From assembly GCA_021307315.1 (NCBI GenBank), contig JAJSPD010000014.1, positions 558,001 through 622,000 on the forward strand: 64,000 bases of DNA, read 5' to 3'. The DNA is from Bisporella sp. PMI_857. Lineage: Eukaryota > Ascomycota > Leotiomycetes > Helotiales > Helotiaceae. Positions 1 through 10,569 of the stretch are shown here, piece by piece. Numbering within the stretch: the first letter of the stretch is position 1; the number at the start of each line of letters is the position of its first letter. The position numbers were made by a program, and so were the translations under genes. The notes beneath the pieces are model-generated. The model searched no databases. It saw only the letters and a program-made list of their open reading frames with translations, and was not told the DNA's origin.

Positions 1-149
1 AGAACCAGACAGGGCACAGAGCCTTGGAAGAAGATGCTACCTCTTTATATTTACTAGAACTATAAAAATGTGCATCAAAGCGCCTGTATTTGGATTCGTG
101 ACTAGTGTAGTAAAAATATATATATAATATAAAAAAAACCTTTCTAGTC

Positions 150-633
150 GTCGTATTATCTGTTGGGTTAGAGGTAAGTAATAATTGCAACTTAATAATG
201 CTAGTCAATTCTATAAAGTTGAGCTTGCTATCCTATATTTCCTTTTTCAACAAAACTGCTACTTCGCCTCATTCAAGTATAAATTCCGACAAACTTTGAC
301 AAATCACCACATACACCTTGCACATTTAATACTGAAAACGCACCCTCGAAGTAGAGAAAAGCAAGATTTGCAACTTCTTTTTCAGACCTACCGCTCTTCT
401 CGACTCCTTTCACAGAAGAAGGAAATAAGTTCTTTTCAACTTATTAACTAAGCTTGTGCTCCACGACGGCAAAGTAGACATGATTTGGATTTTTCGCACG
501 GTCCGAATTGATTTGAAAATGGCCGAACGTGTCAGCAAAAGGCACCGGCGCTCAAATACCCAGGGATTCACCATGTATCGCACCGTCTATACATTTTCGT
601 CGGACTCTTTGTTCCGGACAGCACTGCAGTAAA
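150..633 (+). repeat. Dispersed repeat, left copy (decayed)
   Basis: This stretch is recognisably similar over its length to the sequence at about 15,475-15,990, in the same orientation. Shared words include 'gcttgctatcctatattt' near 225 and 15,550, and 'gtgtcagca' followed by 'ccggcgc' near 530 and 15,885. Its last 190 bases match the 5' part of the pseudogene at 15,776, but here the start codon is gone (an ATA stands where ATG GAT would be). The similarity stops near 633, so only the first quarter of that gene is present. It is a truncated relic of a dispersed fungal repeat whose class I cannot name. Confidence 0.75.
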
Positions 634-1282
634 GTCCTTATTAAAAAGCCGTTCTTAATTTAGACTAACCGTTGAACGCTAAAAAACAAAAAATAATAAT
701 GCTTCATTTCCGAAAACTGATTCTAAGTCAATTTTTGTATTAACTTCTATATTTACTTTCAAGTCGAAATGCGCAAAAGCCAAACGCGCTACTCTCGTTT
801 AAATCTGCTTCTATATCAGATTCCAGATAGTTCAACTACTACTAGCTGCGTCCAGGGGAGATCTCGGCGACCGCATCATAAGTGAAAAATAGTATCAGGA
901 GCCTGCTACCAATATATGCCGGGTCTGGGGTTTTGAAAAGCAAAGTTAACTTGGGTTCCGCGGTTTTAGGATGTTCTGATTTGGGTCTAGGGAATATTTC
1001 AACATAGATGGAAGACTAACATTAGGCTATCCTGATGTGGCGCGTATATGTAAGCTAGTAATGTAAGTATAAATTTAGAATCAAGGTAATAACCTAAATT
1101 AGCAATATCTAGATTCCCACGGAGAACTACTCGTTTCAGAACCACTAAAGCATAATCAACAGAACCCTGTTTAAAACCATCACATGAAACTTGTTCCGTG
1201 AGACTTAGATTCTCAAGTCGAATACTTAGAAAGCCTAAGATGAAGCATCAGCACCCTCGAGAACCTATTCGGAATAACCTCC
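634..1282. other. Intergenic, no gene seen
   Basis: This is AT-rich sequence between the repeat copy and the 3' end of the VOC gene. No reading frame with recognisable protein similarity, no tRNA-like fold and no repeat was noticed. Confidence 0.5.
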
Positions 1283-1792
1283 TTACTCAATCAGATTCCC
1301 ATCCGGATCCCTAACGTAAACGCTACTAATCTTCCCCCTAGCCCCCGTCCTCAAAACCACTTTCTCACCCTCCAGCACCTCAATGCCATCCTTCCTGAAA
1401 CCCTCGATCGCGCTCTGCAGGCTCGTCCCATCCTCCACCAGAAAACACAGATCCGCGGTCCCCGGCAGCGCGGTCGTGGCTTTAGGTTCGAATTCAGCAC
1501 CACGTTGGTGCAGGTTGATCTTTTGGTGTCCAAAGAGCAGCGCGTGTCGCTGTATTAATGGGTTTAACGGTGACACGAAGGCTTGTGATCGCATCCCTAG
1601 GTAAGATGTGTACCAGTGGATGGTTGCGGGGATGGAATTGCAGGTTAGGACCAGGTGATCTAGGGCTTTGACTGTTGTGAGGGGGTTAGGCGGCATGGTG
1701 GGATATGGTAGTAGGTATGCAGGTGATGTTTTCTTGTCTTTTGGGGAAATTTGTATTATAGAAGTTAGATTTAGCGCTTTGTTGCTGTTCAT
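1283..1792 (-). CDS. VOC-family protein (GLOD5-like glyoxalase)
   Basis: This is a single-exon frame of 169 residues, or 137 if translation starts at the second Met (position 1696), which fits homologues better because the conserved part opens just after it. The sequence reads as one vicinal-oxygen-chelate module. 'LDHLVLT' gives the first metal-binding His, 'KINLHQ' the central strand, 'PGTADLCF' follows, and 'VYVRDPDGNLIE' ends with the terminal metal-binding Glu. This is the pattern of glyoxalase-domain protein 5. VOC proteins bind a divalent metal and act as lyases, isomerases or dioxygenases, so the substrate cannot be read from sequence. The protein stops right after the Glu, a few residues shorter than usual. 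It lies on the same strand as SSADH and may belong to the neighbouring catabolic set. Confidence 0.8.
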   Translation of the reverse strand: MNSNKALNLTSIIQISPKDKKTSPAYLLPYPTMPPNPLTTVKALDHLVLTCNSIPATIHWYTSYLGMRSQAFVSPLNPLIQRHALLFGHQKINLHQRGAEFEPKATTALPGTADLCFLVEDGTSLQSAIEGFRKDGIEVLEGEKVVLRTGARGKISSVYVRDPDGNLIE

Positions 1793-2101
1793 GTACCTGG
1801 GTGTTAGTTTTAGTAGGGAGGCCGCTTAGAGATATTGTCCGGATATCGGACAACTATAAAGAAAGGTGTGCCAGTGGGGCAGCGAAAAATGGGGTACCCC
1901 AATCCTTAATGCAAGTCACTTCTTAGTAGCACAGATATAGTCCATTACTAAGGGGAAAGATTTTACATTTTTTCGGATATTCAGGTTGATGAATATGAGG
2001 CTTACCGAATACCAACTTAGGCGTTTTCATAGTTATCGAAAATCCTGAAATTGGAGGCACACTCTTCAGTAACGGAAATATTTATTGTAAACAAAATAAA
2101 A

Positions 2102-3720
2102 TTAATAATTAATGCGAAATGTGACACTTTTCACTTCGAGATACTCTTCAATTCCCAAATTCGATCCCTCCCGTCCTTGACCGCTTTCTTTAATCCCGCC
2201 AAACGGTGATGCAACGTCACTTATGATACCAGTATTCACTCCAACCTGATCTGATATTAGCTCTGCGCAATTTGGGGAGAATATCAATCACCATTCCAAC
2301 TTCTAGGGCCTCTGCTACGCGCCATGCGCGGCTCAAGTTCTCGGTAAAGAAGTAACCCGCAAGCCCAACTTCTGTAGAATTCGCTAGGTGAACAACATCA
2401 TCCTCTGTTTCAAACCTTGTCAAAGGAAGAAGCGGACCAAATGTCTCCTCCTTTGCACATTGTGCTCTAGGTGAGACGTACCCAAGGACAGTAGGTTGGA
2501 AGAATGCTTCTCCAAGATTTAAGGCCAACTTGCCACCAACAAGCACTTTAGCCCCAAGCTCCACAGCATCTTCGACATGTCTCAAGACTTTCAGAGCTGC
2601 TGATGGAGTAATAAGAGGGCCAATATTAGATTTTGGATCGTTACCAGGACCCAATTTGATATTCTGTACTTTGTCCACAATAGCAGCGGCAAACCTGTCA
2701 TAAATCCCAGCCTGTACATAAACCCGATTTGCACACACACAAGTCTGACCTGACAGCCGGAATTTGCTCGCAATGACTGCATCCACCGCGTGGCCTAATT
2801 CTGCATCGTCAAATACGATAAATGGTGCATTGCCTCCTAGTTCCAGGCTGACGCGCTTCATTGTCGAAGTGCATTGTGCGGCAAGTAATTTCCCAACAGC
2901 TGTTGAGCCTGTAAATGAAAATTTACGAATCTGTGGATGCTGAGTGAGCACTTTGCCCACACTGATCGTGTTCTTCTTTGTTGTGATAATGCTTAATGCG
3001 CCTGCTGGGAGACCCGCGCGTCGACCTAGTTCTGCCAGTGCTAGTGCAGTAAGAGGTGTCTCTGCTGCAGGTTTGACGACACAGGGACAGCCGGCTGCAA
3101 TTGCAGCGGCAACCTTTCTAGTAATCATTGCAGCGGGGAAGTTCCAGGGAGTGATAATACCGCAGATCCCAACTGGTTGCTTAATCGTCACGACTCGATT
3201 TTCAGACTTTGAGGCATCTAGCACCTGGGAACAGATTAATACCATAAAGCAGAGAAACCTAAATCATCAATTGACTCACCATTCCACTCTTCCATCTGCC
3301 TACGCCCGAGAACCATTCTAAGAAATCCGCTGCATATGTGACTTCGCCTTGCGCTTCTACTAAAGGCTTCCCGTTTTCAGCTGTAATGATTTGTGAAAGG
3401 TCATCTCGCGCAGCGACTACCAAATCGTACCATCGTCGAAGAAGTGCTCCTCTTTCTTTGGAAGTCAATTGCTTCAGCTGTACAGCTGCTGCTGCTGCGC
3501 CATCAACGGCCTCATTGCATTGGGCGACGTCAAGCTCTGGCAGAACAGCAATGCAAGCTGATGTTGCTGGATCTGGTATAGATTAGTCTACAGCTTGATG
3601 TGGCATAATTACGCCTTGAAACGTACCTATTACCTCAAAAGTACTGCCATCTGATGCAGCTACCCATTCTCCGTTAACAAGTGCCTTTAGATGCAACAAT
3701 GACTGATCTGATAGCTTCAT
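2102..3720 (-). CDS. Succinate-semialdehyde dehydrogenase (ALDH superfamily)
   Basis: There are four exons: 3720-3627, 3572-3280, 3224-2292 and 2245-2102. Joined they encode 487 residues, the normal SSADH length. Introns are 54, 55 and 46 nt; the last has a weak GTGATT donor. Visible family features are 'TPWNFP' at the cofactor site, '[10 protein letters not shown]', 'FTGSTAVGK' for NAD(P) binding, the general-base Glu in 'LELGGNAP', the nucleophile Cys in '[10 protein letters not shown]', 'EETFGP', and the C-terminal '[15 protein letters not shown]'. It should oxidise succinate semialdehyde to succinate. The presence of a lactonase and a hydroxyacid dehydrogenase nearby suggests a role in lactone or gamma-hydroxybutyrate use rather than only the GABA shunt. 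The reading is strong for the family and good for SSADH; a related aliphatic semialdehyde is possible as substrate. Confidence 0.92.
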
Positions 3721-4384
3721 TGTGATTGTAAATTGGATAGACAATTTTGGTGAACAGTGATAGACGCCATGAGTAGAATATAGAAAGACGACTTCTTCAA
3801 CTCAAGAGTGATGAAGCTTCCTTGCTCCGAACCCCAACTGTTACCCCACAGTTACCCCGAAGCCACAATTAGCAGTGGTCATCGCTCTTCTCCACTAACC
3901 TGCTAAAATTTGATTACTTTGAACAAGATCCAGCTTTAGAAATGCAAATCCTAACCAGTTGTCTTAAAAGCCCTTCAAAAAGATAATACTAGTCATGTTA
4001 TCAGCGATATGTCCAGAGCATACTAAAATCGCTATAATCGGCTGGTCAACTAAGAAAGATTCAACACTGTTAATGCGAAGTTTACCACTCAATCTTCCGG
4101 TGCCCAAATCATGGCTACACAACGGCCATAGCGTCAAGCTTGTCATAAATTATTAACTTATGCATTGAACTATCACTTGCCTCCAAGAATCACGGAAACG
4201 CCAAACCCTGGATTAACCACTCTGACTTGATGTTTGGCTCTGTAAAAGTTGACTCTTGTGAATCTTCATCGATAATTCTTTTCAATTTTTAAAACTTATA
4301 TCTTGCTTCTCAACTTTCCATAGTGGACTAGCAATGAGAATGATATAATCAGATCAAATCAAAGAACCTCCTCGAACACATGCC
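3721..4384. other. Intergenic between SSADH and lactonase
   Basis: This 664-base AT-rich stretch holds the SSADH promoter and the 3' flank of the lactonase. Two short repeats of 'gttaccc' lie at about 3841-3858. No supported gene was found. Confidence 0.5.
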
Positions 4385-5380
4385 TTAAAATCGACCAGGA
4401 AATATAGCTCCTTGGTGTTCTTCTAACCACTTCGCATCGTGGGCAAGAACAACCTCCACTTTCGCCCCATCTAGTCCGTTACATTTAATTTGCCTGATTC
4501 TACCCAGGGTTTCGGACGCAAGCTCTCTATCAGCGTGGATACACACAGTCTGCCCATTCTCTTCCCAAATTGCCATCTGTGTCTCGCCACATAAGATCCG
4601 CGCAGAGTGACATGAGTCCCCAGCAAGATAGACCCACTGATTCGCAGAGACACGGGCCAGCACATTGAGGTGTCCCGGGAGATGACCTGGGCTGTCGACG
4701 ATATACAGATAACCATCGCCAAAGAGATCCATGGTGTTCGGGAACGGCGGAAGAGATTTCCAGCTGAACCGCATCTTTGGTATTCGGGAATTTAAGGTTT
4801 CTATCGCTATCGGCGGAAATGAATTTTTGAGAGGACAAGCATAATTAGGGAGCTGGCTTTGTATTGGAAGCTCGATGATTCGATCACTGGGAAGGAGGTC
4901 TTTTTCAAAGTGTGATGCGGAGTGGTACTTCATGCCGTTTTGAAGGAGATGCCTTGTACCATATCCGACAATGAATTGGGCGTTTGGGAAATCGCCTGGG
5001 GTGCCAACATGATCATAGTGGACATGGCTCAAGATAATGGCACCGACTTCACTTGGTTCCAGGCCGCCTCGTCTCAAGGACTCGCTTACGTCTGGTATGG
5101 TTTGAATTGGCAGGCGTGTTCGAAGATGTGAATGGATTGAGGATGGATATGCATCGAGATCTCTGCGCATGCCTAGATCGAATATGACATGGGTTTGGGA
5201 AGGTTCATGGTAAAGCAGGAAGGACATGGATGGGACTGTATTCCGAACATTCTGATCATATTGGTCGGCGCAGAAGAAATGTTCAGGAAGCGTCAAACTA
5301 CCACTTGGGAGTATTGACACTTGAACAAAGTTGGAATCTAAAGGGGTTTTTAAGCTTGCTGCTGGTGATATTGCAGCCAT
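4385..5380 (-). CDS. Metallo-beta-lactamase-fold lactonase (AttM/AHL-lactonase-like)
   Basis: This is one exon of 331 residues. The dinuclear-metal motif HxHxDH is present as 'SHVHYDHVG' near residue 120. The third-metal-ligand region is a His in the 'LPGHLNV' segment, the bridging Asp is in 'YLAGDSCHS', and the last His is in 'VVLAHDAKW'. The whole matches the quorum-quenching and gamma-lactone hydrolase branch of the superfamily rather than glyoxalase II or true beta-lactamases. Such enzymes open homoserine-lactone, gamma-butyrolactone or related rings, and some fungal relatives open lactams such as benzoxazolinone. No signal peptide is seen, so it is probably cytosolic. It runs in the same direction as SSADH and diverges from the transcription factor at 5843, sharing a 462-base promoter region. 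The exact substrate is not readable. Confidence 0.85.
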   Translation of the reverse strand: MAAISPAASLKTPLDSNFVQVSILPSGSLTLPEHFFCADQYDQNVRNTVPSMSFLLYHEPSQTHVIFDLGMRRDLDAYPSSIHSHLRTRLPIQTIPDVSESLRRGGLEPSEVGAIILSHVHYDHVGTPGDFPNAQFIVGYGTRHLLQNGMKYHSASHFEKDLLPSDRIIELPIQSQLPNYACPLKNSFPPIAIETLNSRIPKMRFSWKSLPPFPNTMDLFGDGYLYIVDSPGHLPGHLNVLARVSANQWVYLAGDSCHSARILCGETQMAIWEENGQTVCIHADRELASETLGRIRQIKCNGLDGAKVEVVLAHDAKWLEEHQGAIFPGRF

Positions 5381-5842
5381 AACATCAAATTGGATTACTG
5401 ACGCCTAGAGTAGGAAATTGAAAAAATGATAAAAAAGTAGCAGACCTAGACAACCACTTGTCTACGTATGAATGAATACGAATACAGGCTCTATTTCACA
5501 GTGAGGTGCAATGTTGGAGCACTAATCCCAACATAGCAATATATGTTGGGGTAAAGTATACGGGAGTGAGGTGAATGTGGGGCGAATGCGAGGGTTCCAC
5601 AATTTGAAACTGTTTGACAAATGAGTGAAGATTTGCCGAGGGAATTTCCCATATTCCTACTGCCATTTAGTTCTGAACGCTTACCTAAAGCAGCTCCCCC
5701 GGCCAACTTGGACTTAGACTCCCAGCAAATGACAACGCAACAATACATCACCTGCAGACTGTATCCATGACAGCATTGTATACCAGACTATAGTTCAATT
5801 TTGGCATTGGAGCACTCCAGCCATCGTTTAGATCTGTGTAGT
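5381..5842. promoter_or_regulatory. Shared divergent promoter, lactonase / transcription factor
   Basis: The lactonase start (5380, minus) and the transcription-factor start (5843, plus) face away from each other across 462 bases, so both promoters must lie here. Nothing else coding is supported. A regulator divergent from its catabolic target is a common fungal cluster arrangement; that the regulator binds here is inference. Confidence 0.5.
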
Positions 5843-8198
5843 ATGGCTCATATCGCCTCTTCTTCGCCTCATCGCTGCCGTTATTGCTTGCGAGAGTTTG
5901 CACGGTCAGAGCACCTCAGTCGCCATGAGCGTACCCGTGAGATCTGTTCTTCGTTCCAACTGCAGTTGTAGAACTGACCCTGTGGAAAGACACCAAAGAA
6001 AGGCCATATCAGTGTAACATCTGTCGCAGAAGTTTCTCTCGCAATGATCTCCTCCGACGGCACGAGAAGAAAGAACATCAGTATCGATGGCGAGACAACA
6101 GCACATCATGGCCACTGCCCCCTCCAGTCACCGGTGCAGTGAACCATATGCCTCTACCAAACCTACCTCACCAGATCCCTTCCAGAATGCTACTTAACGG
6201 CGATCAATCTGGATCGCTCACAGATAACTTCATGGTACGCAATTAGTCCAATATCAGCATCCCTTGGATCTTACCATTACTCATTTTCGGCCGTAGGATA
6301 ACGCAATATTGCCCGAAAATCAGGTAGACTCGTTTCGCTTGTCGCCTTTGGACTTGACGGCAGAGGATAGGTCCTGGGTAAACGATAATCCGAACTATTC
6401 CTCACCAGACTATGAGTTGAATCCATCAATTCAAGAATGCTTCCTACCAGATGACCTTGAATGGTTGGACAATTTTCAACAGAATCTACACTGTTTTGAG
6501 AATCAGGATCTTAGCAACCCACTAACACCGCCACTTTCATCTCGGCGAAACAATCCTCCACCATCAATCCTTTCCCGTCCTTGTTCACCGCTGGCATCTC
6601 ATCGTAATGGTGAACGCGATGTAGTAACTATTGCGCCGTCCAGCGACCGGGACCAGGCCCCGCGATATCTGATATCAAACGCTTGCAGGGAGGCAATGCA
6701 AGCGAAAGTCAACCAATTTTGTTCACAACACGAATTGCCGTCTGTGGTGGCACTTTCCTCTTTTGTGCAGCAATACTTCAAAAGTTTTCACAGACACCAG
6801 CCTTTTTTACATGAGTCGACCTGGTCGCCGGAAACGGCCCCTACCCCGTTGATCCTTGCTATTTGCGCTAATGGGGCTATATACTGCCTTGAGCGTAATA
6901 TTGCGGTTGATCTACATCGTACGGCGGCCGCTTTGATAGACGACAAAGACAGAAGTGTTTCGGTTTTACAGACTTTAATGCTTCTCATGGCATTTTCTGC
7001 TTGGAGTGGTTTTCCAACAGACCTCAAAATTGCACTTGAGCTTCAAGGCCGTGCGGCATTGGCGTTAAGAACGTCATGGGGCTCAGAGCCACAGACGGAG
7101 CCATCTGCATCAGAATGGGAGAAATGGCGCGAAATGGAATCTCTTAGGAGGTATGTGTTTTAATTAATATGCTTAGATGATCATCATAGTATGTTGATGA
7201 CCAGATTTAGAATAACGTACTGCTTGTTCACTCTAATGAGCTTGATGGATATTGCTTATGATATCCCTTCACCGATATATCTTGAAGATCAGCACGGGTT
7301 ACCCTGCTATGAGGCGCAATGGAAGGCTGCAACGGAGGAAAGCTGGAATTCTATTTCCAAAAAGATTGTGACTCGAGAGTGGACCTCAGTGGAGTCTGTC
7401 ATTCGTAGGCTTGGGGACGAGTCGCTCCCAACACCTTCCAATATCGGGATGTTTGGGTGCCACGTAATTATCATGACTCTACTTGAAAGGATAATTTTGT
7501 TCCATCGGTCATGTCCCAACGAGCACTTCGGATCCTCGATAGTCCGCCAAAGTTACCTAAGAGCCCTCAAGCGATGGCAGTTGATGTGGGAAAGCGAACC
7601 AGAGGCATCACTTTCACCAGACAATCCACAAGGGCCCATACTCTTCAATTGCACTGCCATTCTCCGAGTTGCTTATATACGACTGGTGGTAGACTTCTCC
7701 CCAATCCGCTCCAGATTTGCTACTTACCCATCCCCAGAGGAAATTGAGGCGAATATACAGAATCTACAAATGCCGGTCAGAGGACCACAAACTACACGAG
7801 CGGCACTGCAGGCGTGTCTAGCTCTTCGGATTCCTGTATGCCTCGGATTCAAAGTTGTAGCACGGACTAGCTTCTGGATATGGAGCGTCCAACATGCGCT
7901 TTGCTACTTTGAGTGCGCCCTGTTGCTAGCAAACTGGCTGCAGATAGTACAGAGCTCGCACGACTTGTCGGAAGATGAGAAAGGCGTAATCAGACTTGTA
8001 GATGAGGTATTGAATGCTTCACAATCAGATGGATACGATAGCCAAGATAGAATTTCGAAAAGCTTCCCTGCAGCTGTCTTGAGTAGCTGGGCTCGCTTAC
8101 TTGATACTGCTGATACTACTGTTTGGCAAATCATGCCCAAAATGGCACAAGTTTTGAGGCTTTATGCAGCAAGATTGCAACAAAAGGACACTCCTTAA
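5843..8198 (+). CDS. C2H2 zinc-finger transcription factor with fungal-specific TF domain
   Basis: There are four exons: 5843-5936, 5990-6234, 6297-7150 and 7205-8198 (introns 53, 62 and 54 nt), giving 728 residues. Two classical fingers lie at the N terminus: C12-x2-C15-x12-H28-x3-H32 with helix 'RSEHLSRHERTH', then a 'TKERPYQ' linker, then C40-x2-C43-x12-H56-x4-H61 with helix 'SRNDLLRRH'. After a Pro/Ser-rich linker comes a long helical region with 'VQQYFKSFHRHQPFLHESTW', 'ILAICANGA' and 'ESLRRFRITYCLFTL', typical of the fungal-specific (MHR) transcription-factor domain. This fused architecture is common in ascomycetes and often regulates carbon or xenobiotic catabolism. It sits inside the enzyme set and is divergent from the lactonase, so a pathway-specific activator is a reasonable inference. 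The third splice site is chosen so that LRR joins FRITYC. Confidence 0.88.
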
Positions 8199-8489
8199 AA
8201 TCGCTATAAATTTTCAGCTTGATTGTTTTCCAGAAGTTCCACTCGAAACAGCAATATCAGAACTCTGCGGTCAGCACTTATCACTCACATAGGCTAAGAC
8301 ACATTTCGAACGTATTCTTCGGATTTTAGAACTTGGAACTATTCAATATGCAAGAAGGGTGAGTGTGCAAAGTTCTTTTGGCCCTAGCTACAAGGACTTC
8401 ACAGAACAATTTTCATAGGGATGGTTGCTCTTACGATAGCAATTGTAAAAGCTCGATCCTCTTCTCCAGCTTCAAAGTGTCTTGCCGAC

Positions 8490-8918
8490 TCAAGGCTTGA
8501 TCTTATAACCTTCAAGCTCCATATCCTGTAACACCTTCTCCGCTGCCTTAAATGCCTCCATGCCTGCTGGCACACCCATATAAATGCAAACTTGTACAAG
8601 CACCTCCCTGATCTCAGTAGCACTCACTCCGTTGTTGATTGCACCTCGTGTATGAACTGCCAGCTCATGCACCTTTCCTGTTGCTGCCAACATGCTGAGG
8701 TTGATGAGTGATCGTTGCTTTCGATCGAGTCCCGGGCGGTCCCAGACTGCACCCCAGCAGAAAGCAGTAGTGAATTCTTGCATCGCCTTGGCGAACTCGG
8801 TGGACCCTTTCGCGAGAGCATTGTCGACGTAGCTATCACCGAGGACTGCACGGCGAATTGGCATGCCAACATCGTAGAGTGACTTTTGAAAGGCTAGCCG
8901 GTTGGATTGAGATGCCAT
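8490..8918 (-). CDS. Carboxymuconolactone decarboxylase family protein
   Basis: This intronless frame of 142 residues is the usual size for PcaC-type proteins (about 130). The conserved core 'WDRPGLDRKQRSLINLSML' and 'HELAVHTRGAINNGVSATEI', then 'VQVCIYMGVPAGMEAF', matches gamma-carboxymuconolactone decarboxylases closely. These convert 4-carboxymuconolactone to beta-ketoadipate enol-lactone; the wider AhpD-like superfamily also includes peroxidases. The CxxC pair that defines AhpD peroxidases is absent, which favours a decarboxylase-like role. Several fungal catabolic clusters carry such a gene without a complete protocatechuate route. It is divergent from the hydroxyacid dehydrogenase at 9481 across 562 bases. 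Confidence 0.88.
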   Translation of the reverse strand: MASQSNRLAFQKSLYDVGMPIRRAVLGDSYVDNALAKGSTEFAKAMQEFTTAFCWGAVWDRPGLDRKQRSLINLSMLAATGKVHELAVHTRGAINNGVSATEIREVLVQVCIYMGVPAGMEAFKAAEKVLQDMELEGYKIKP

Positions 8919-9480
8919 CTTGATTGAAAGAGGATGTAGAAGGTAATCTGACGGTATGTTTATTTGGGTTTGAATGTCGCCAGGTATCCGTTCAAGAGCT
9001 GAAGTGTAGAAGTAGTGTTGCCGCTGACAAAAATCTAACTGACACTGATCGAGGTGTTATATGCATCAATTCTAGGCTGTACCAGTCACAGCTTTTGACT
9101 AACTTCTCAGCTCTAACAATGGCAAAGGGTGTTGGGGTAACCCCGATAAATGTGGGCTGCAGCCATTGACTATCCCCCATCGTAGATCCCCCAGGAAATG
9201 TATTTTCTCCACAGACTCTAAGCTCCAACTACTCCAACACACTCCTTTGCTAACAGCAATTACACTATTTTTGAAGCGTGATTACAAGTGGCCAACGATA
9301 TCCTAGGATAATGGCCAACGTCGCACTTCCACAAATTCGGTTCCTGCCACTAAGATTCGTGTTCATAGACCTAGTAACCGATCTGCACCTCATCACGAAG
9401 TCAAAAGCTTCTAAAATAAGGGCATATCCCATTACGAATATTTCTTGATTTAGAACACTTGAACTCCTTTCTACAACATT
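8919..9480. promoter_or_regulatory. Divergent promoter region, CMD / hydroxyacid dehydrogenase
   Basis: This 562-base gap separates two genes that diverge, so it should hold both promoters. It contains no supported gene. A pyrimidine-rich stretch runs up to the ATG at 9481. Confidence 0.45.
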
Positions 9481-10569
9481 ATGGTTCAAGCAAATACAAC
9501 CTACGGCTTCATTGGCCTCGGTCAGATGGGCCATGGTATGGCCAAAAATATACGTCAGAAGGTGCCAATAGATTGTAATTTGGTCATTTACGACGTAAGA
9601 GCAGAGGCTATGAATGAATTCATTAAGGACTATAGCAATGGCTCAAATGTCATCGCAGCAACTTCGCCAAAGCAGGTTGGGGAGCTAGCTGTAAGCTTCT
9701 TGCCCCTAACAGGTAGAAATTCAGAAATGTAACGTTTAACTGAGTTAACAGGACATTATTTTAACATCGGTTCCCAAAGCACCTCATGTCAAAGACGTTT
9801 TCCTTAACCCGGATACCGGACTCTTAGCTACGCAGAAGAGATCAGGTCGCAAGATATTGTACCTTGAGCTGAGCACCATCGATGCTAAGGTTTCGACAGA
9901 AGTAGCTCGAGCAGTAATAGATGGTGGATTTGGTGACTTCGTTGACGCACCTTGTTCTGTGAGTACTTGTTCTTTTCAGCATAGTTTACCAAGCCATATC
10001 AAGCTGACAAAGTTGCACCACAGGGTGGCTCGATGGGAGCCGAGAGCGGGAATCTCTCATTTATGGTTGGCAGTCCAGACAAACTCTATCCACAGGTCCT
10101 CGAAGTCTGCATGCTCATGGGGAAAGAAACAAGCATATTCCACTGCGGCGGGCTGGGAACGGGTCTTAAAACGAAACTCCTCAACAATTACCTATCCTCC
10201 CTAACCACTCTGGCCACTGCTGAAACCATCAATATTGGAATTCGCGGTGGGCTGGACGCTGGCAAGCTCAACAAAGTTCTGAATGCCAGCTCGGGTATGA
10301 GCTTCAATACTGCTGTCAATAATCCCGTTCCAGGTTTGACACCAAATAATGCTGCTAGTAAGGGCTATGTCGGTGGCTTCTCACTAGAATTGTGTCTTGG
10401 GGTTCTGGAGCTAGGACTCAAGGCGGCTCAGGATTTGGGAGCTAAGACCATTCTGGGACTGCCAATGCTGGAAGCGTACAGAGATGCGGCGAGGGATAAG
10501 AGGTTTCAAGGGAAGGATTCAAAAATTATATACAAGTGGCTTGGAGGAGAGGACCCAGTCTTGTCATAA
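9481..10569 (+). CDS. Beta-hydroxyacid dehydrogenase (3-hydroxyisobutyrate / gamma-hydroxybutyrate type)
   Basis: There are three exons: 9481-9690, 9752-9958 and 10024-10569 (introns 61 and 65 nt), 320 residues. The N-terminal Rossmann motif is 'GFIGLGQMGHGMAKNI'. The substrate-binding signature reads 'DAPCS|GGSMGAESGNLSFMVG' across the second intron, and the catalytic Lys region is 'GTGLKTKLLNNYL'. The C-terminal helical domain carries 'LPMLEAYRDA'. This is the family of 3-hydroxyisobutyrate, tartronate-semialdehyde and glyoxylate/succinic-semialdehyde reductases. Members reversibly interconvert a hydroxy acid and its semialdehyde with NAD(P). Beside a lactonase and an SSADH, oxidation of gamma-hydroxybutyrate or a related hydroxy acid to a semialdehyde is the most coherent role, but valine catabolism remains possible. 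Confidence 0.88.

Noticed and set aside
4385..5380. Calling the MBL-fold protein a beta-lactamase (antibiotic resistance)
   Set aside because: Motif context and fungal setting fit lactonases/lactamases of metabolism; nothing points to clinical beta-lactamase.
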